Below, piece after piece: positions 61,509 to 64,000 of a DNA stretch of 64,000 bases (positions are counted from its first letter, which is position 1; each line of letters begins with the position of its first letter). Under the pieces are notes generated by a model. That model was not told where the DNA came from. It did not search any database and saw only the letters and a list, made by a program, of their open reading frames with translations. Source of the DNA: Seison nebaliae (taxonomy: Eukaryota > Rotifera > Pararotatoria > Seisonacea > Seisonidae). Both the position numbers and the translations under genes were made by a program. The DNA lies in NCBI GenBank assembly GCA_023231475.1, contig JALJEE010002570.1, positions 1-64,000 of the forward strand. Reading direction: 5' to 3'.

Positions 61509-63467
61509 TCATTTCGCCTTTATCTGATTTAATAAAGCTTCATAACGATGTTCATCATAATAATTCTGCTTAGAGAGATAGTTCTCTGGTCGCGAGGTTT
61601 TCAATCCCTTACTAATGAATGATTGTTTGACATAAACCGCAGCAATAGTAATGCCGATTAATAAGCCGACACCAATAAATCCACACACACTCGCCAATAT
61701 CAACGAGGAGAGCCATCTCTTCTTCGTATCAATTTCACAATAGATACCAGTGAAGGGAGGCGGGCAATTGCATTGGAATGAATCGATTCCATCAAGACAT
61801 GTTCCACCATTCTTACACGGTTCTGATACACATTCGTTAATATTGATATCACACAACACTCCGGCATATCCTAAAAATATTTGATATGAATAAAAAGAAA
61901 TAAAGATCAATAAAAGAGTTCTTCCTTAATCCTCCACTATTATGTGGCTGATGTCTAATTTAAAGTGAAGAATAATATTTTGGGATATAAAATTTTCTTA
62001 AAAAAAGGAGAAGTTCATTTATGTGTTCCTGAGAAATAGAAATGAGAATATTAATGAAAATTCATTAATTACAATTTCTCATTCGGCTAATGAGAGGGGA
62101 AGATGAAGAAGGAAGGAATGAATGAATGAATGAATGAATGAACAATTCAAATAAAAACAATGAAAATTTTAGTGGAAGTTTGGTAGAATTATGGTTAATG
62201 ATATAATTTGATCAATATATGATAAATAATCGTTTCGATTATCATTCACTTCCTCATCTGTTTGTTGAATTAACAATTCCTTTTGGCAATGAATATAAAC
62301 GAATAATATTACGAACCTGGTAAACATTTACATTTGTAACTTCCTATTTCGTTAATGCATTTTGAACGATCCGTCGGACAATTATTAGTTAAAGTCGTTA
62401 AACATTCATCAACATCATTCTCACAATGTCTTCCAGTCCACGATGGTTGACATGTACACGTATAACTGCCAGCTGTATTTGTGCATGTTCCAGCATTCTG
62501 ACACAGATTCACTTTTACACATTCGTCATAGTCCGTTTCACATGTAACTCCCATCCAGATATTTGGACAGACACATTTGAATGATCCTTCATAATTTGTA
62601 CAACTTCCTATTTTCATTCCATAATGTAAAATTAATTCATAATCGTGATATAAAACAATCAGGATTGTTCTAACCTCCATTCTGACATATGTTTGGTGCA
62701 CATTCATCAAAGTCAACTTCGCAATTCAATCCCGTCCAATATTGTGTACAAGTACAACTATAAGAGCCTGTCGTGTCAGTACAAGTGGCTCCGTGCAAAC
62801 AAGGTCCTCGACCATAATTGTAAGCCGTGCATTCATTCACATTAGTCTGACAATTCTTTCCTGTCCAACCAAGTAGACAAACACAATAATAATCTCCTAA
62901 AGTATTAACACAAGTTCCCGTATTCTGACAAGGATTAGTTAAACATTCGTCGATCTCACTACTACAATCGGCACCAGTATATCCCGATTCACAATTGCAT
63001 CTAAAAGACGATGCCTGATTAACACAAGTGGAATTGTACTTACAATTATGTATGTGGTAATAGCATTCATTCAAATGACTTTCACATCGACGACCAGTAT
63101 AGTTCCTTTTACAACGACAATGATAATTTCCGTCTTCTCGTCGAACACATGTCGCTCCATAAAGACAAGGATTCGATGCACAAGGATCTATTTCTTCATC
63201 GCATATTTGTCCCGTATATCCATTCATACAATTACAGACGTAAGTTCCAATTCTGTTAGAACAAGTGCCAAAAGCTCCACAGATTGTAGTCAAATACGTA
63301 CACTCATTGATATCACTTGCACAGGTGGAACCAGTATAACCCGGTTTACACTGACAAGAATAGCCTCCAACCAATTCGAAACAACTCCCACCATTACTAC
63401 ATGGATTAGCTGAGCATTCAGTACCATCTGAGATGGAAAGTTGTCGACTAAGCGATATCAACTGAAC
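61509..63467 (-). CDS. Notch-style multi-EGF single-pass membrane protein, 3' part
   Basis: Three exons: about 63467-62675, 62607-62317 and 61870-61509, joined in phase 1 by introns of 67 and 446 nt. They encode ten tandem EGF repeats, most opening with a calcium-binding signature (DINEC, EIDEC, NVNEC, DFDEC, DYDEC, DVDEC, NINEC). One transmembrane helix follows (SSLILASVCGFIGVGLLIGI), then a cytosolic tail of about 45 residues ending LLNQIKAK. Nine of the ten repeats carry the O-fucose consensus C-x4-(S/T)-C (for example CQNTGTC, CLYGATC). Two carry the O-glucose consensus C-x-S-x-P-C (CASNPC, CVSEPC). The short tail without ankyrin repeats rules out Notch itself; a Crumbs, Delta/Serrate or Uninflatable-type protein is possible. 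The 5' exons are not found in the remaining 500 bp and are probably outside the window. Confidence 0.88.
61871..62316 (-). other. Intron of the EGF gene with an AATG microsatellite
   Basis: A 446-nt intron, several times longer than most others in this window. It holds a GAAT/AATG repeat at 62115-62141. Confidence 0.75.
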
Positions 63468-64000
63468 TAAAAAATGTGAGGAAAAAAGTCATTTATCGAA
63501 TGACAAAAAACTTCAACTTAATATCAGAACAATAGACTTGAATTCGAACATTTATACAATTGACTGAAGATTAAATATCTAACTGGTTTTATGGCGACTA
63601 CTAATTCTTTTTAATAATTTCCTGTCAACTAATAATCATTTCTGATCAATAATCAAAGGTTTAATAAATGTTATTCTAGCCCTATGTTAAATTTTCCTTT
63701 AGGCTACTTTCTATTGAATAATGTCGATATATATGGTCGATGTAACTTGTTATTATAAAGATTCTTATAAAGTTTTATGTTTATTGAACTTGGATGTTAA
63801 TTTCAAATTATCAAAATATTCTTCTTAAAAATATTGATATGAATAAAATTAAATGGGTATTATGTCTATGTATCAATCGAATTTGATAACGATTGAAACT
63901 TTCTAAATCATTTAAAATTCTCTTAAGTGATAATTGTGTATTATTTTATTCGTTTGAAATTGAAGCTGACACGAGAAATTTAGGAAAACGTCAGTCTTAA
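63468..64000. other. Right edge: probable intron or upstream sequence of the EGF gene
   Basis: AT-rich sequence directly upstream of the first visible EGF exon, which begins after a TTTTTTAG acceptor on the minus strand. No further exon is visible, so the next one upstream must lie beyond the window. Confidence 0.5.

Noticed and set aside
63048-63413. Plus-strand 121-codon ORF at the right edge
   Set aside because: It is the reverse complement of the EGF exon; its Thr/Ser/Ile-rich composition is a shadow of Cys/Gly codons.

Overview
This is a strongly AT-rich stretch of animal nuclear genome. The recognisable genes are metazoan or eukaryotic: CABIN1, MTX2, GPATCH4, a SIPA1-like RapGAP, EOGT, a CatSper-type channel, NOMO, an MLH3-like MutL protein, VPS51, a Dpr-like Ig protein and a Notch-style EGF membrane protein. 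Most introns that can be placed are 41-68 nt with GT-AG ends; a few run to about 450 nt. Coding regions carry long Asn, Gln, His, Ser and Asp runs encoded by pure triplet repeats. A compact, Asn-run-rich genome with a Dpr-type Ig gene suits a small arthropod such as an acariform mite, but that is inference and no species can be read from the sequence.

Layout. 1-1355 is the decayed 3' end of a non-LTR retrotransposon with a TAAA tail, followed by a short array of degenerate 16-nt motifs (1532-1722). 1945-14571 (-) is one uninterrupted 4208-codon CABIN1-like ORF, divergent from intronless MTX2 (15754-16674, +). 16.9-18.3 kb holds a tetraspanin-like multi-exon gene, 18.5-19.0 kb GPATCH4 (-), 19.26-20.95 kb a small unknown gene and a zinc-finger protein. 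After about 3 kb of mostly empty DNA comes the 8.75 kb single-exon SIPA1L-like ORF (24897-33650) and a low-complexity orphan ORF (34842-37103). EOGT (-, 11 exons) and a CatSper-like channel (+, 6 exons) sit head to head with 167 bp between start codons. NOMO (4 exons) and an MLH3-like gene follow. 48.3-50.2 kb is mostly empty, then come two unknown ORFs, VPS51 (+), a small membrane protein and a Dpr-like Ig gene (-). 56.9-61.5 kb is gene-poor. The window ends in the 3' part of a ten-EGF transmembrane protein (-), which may continue past the window edge.

How the genes relate. Most are unrelated housekeeping or signalling functions packed closely: histone chaperone, mitochondrial import, Golgi tethering, ER membrane and meiotic or mismatch repair. 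One functional echo exists: EOGT modifies EGF repeats, and the EGF protein at the right edge is rich in EGF glycosylation consensus sites. The most notable observations are the MLH3-like protein with eroded ATPase motifs but intact endonuclease residues, the CatSper-like channel, the oversized CABIN1-like ORF, and the contrast between giant intronless ORFs and intron-dense neighbours.
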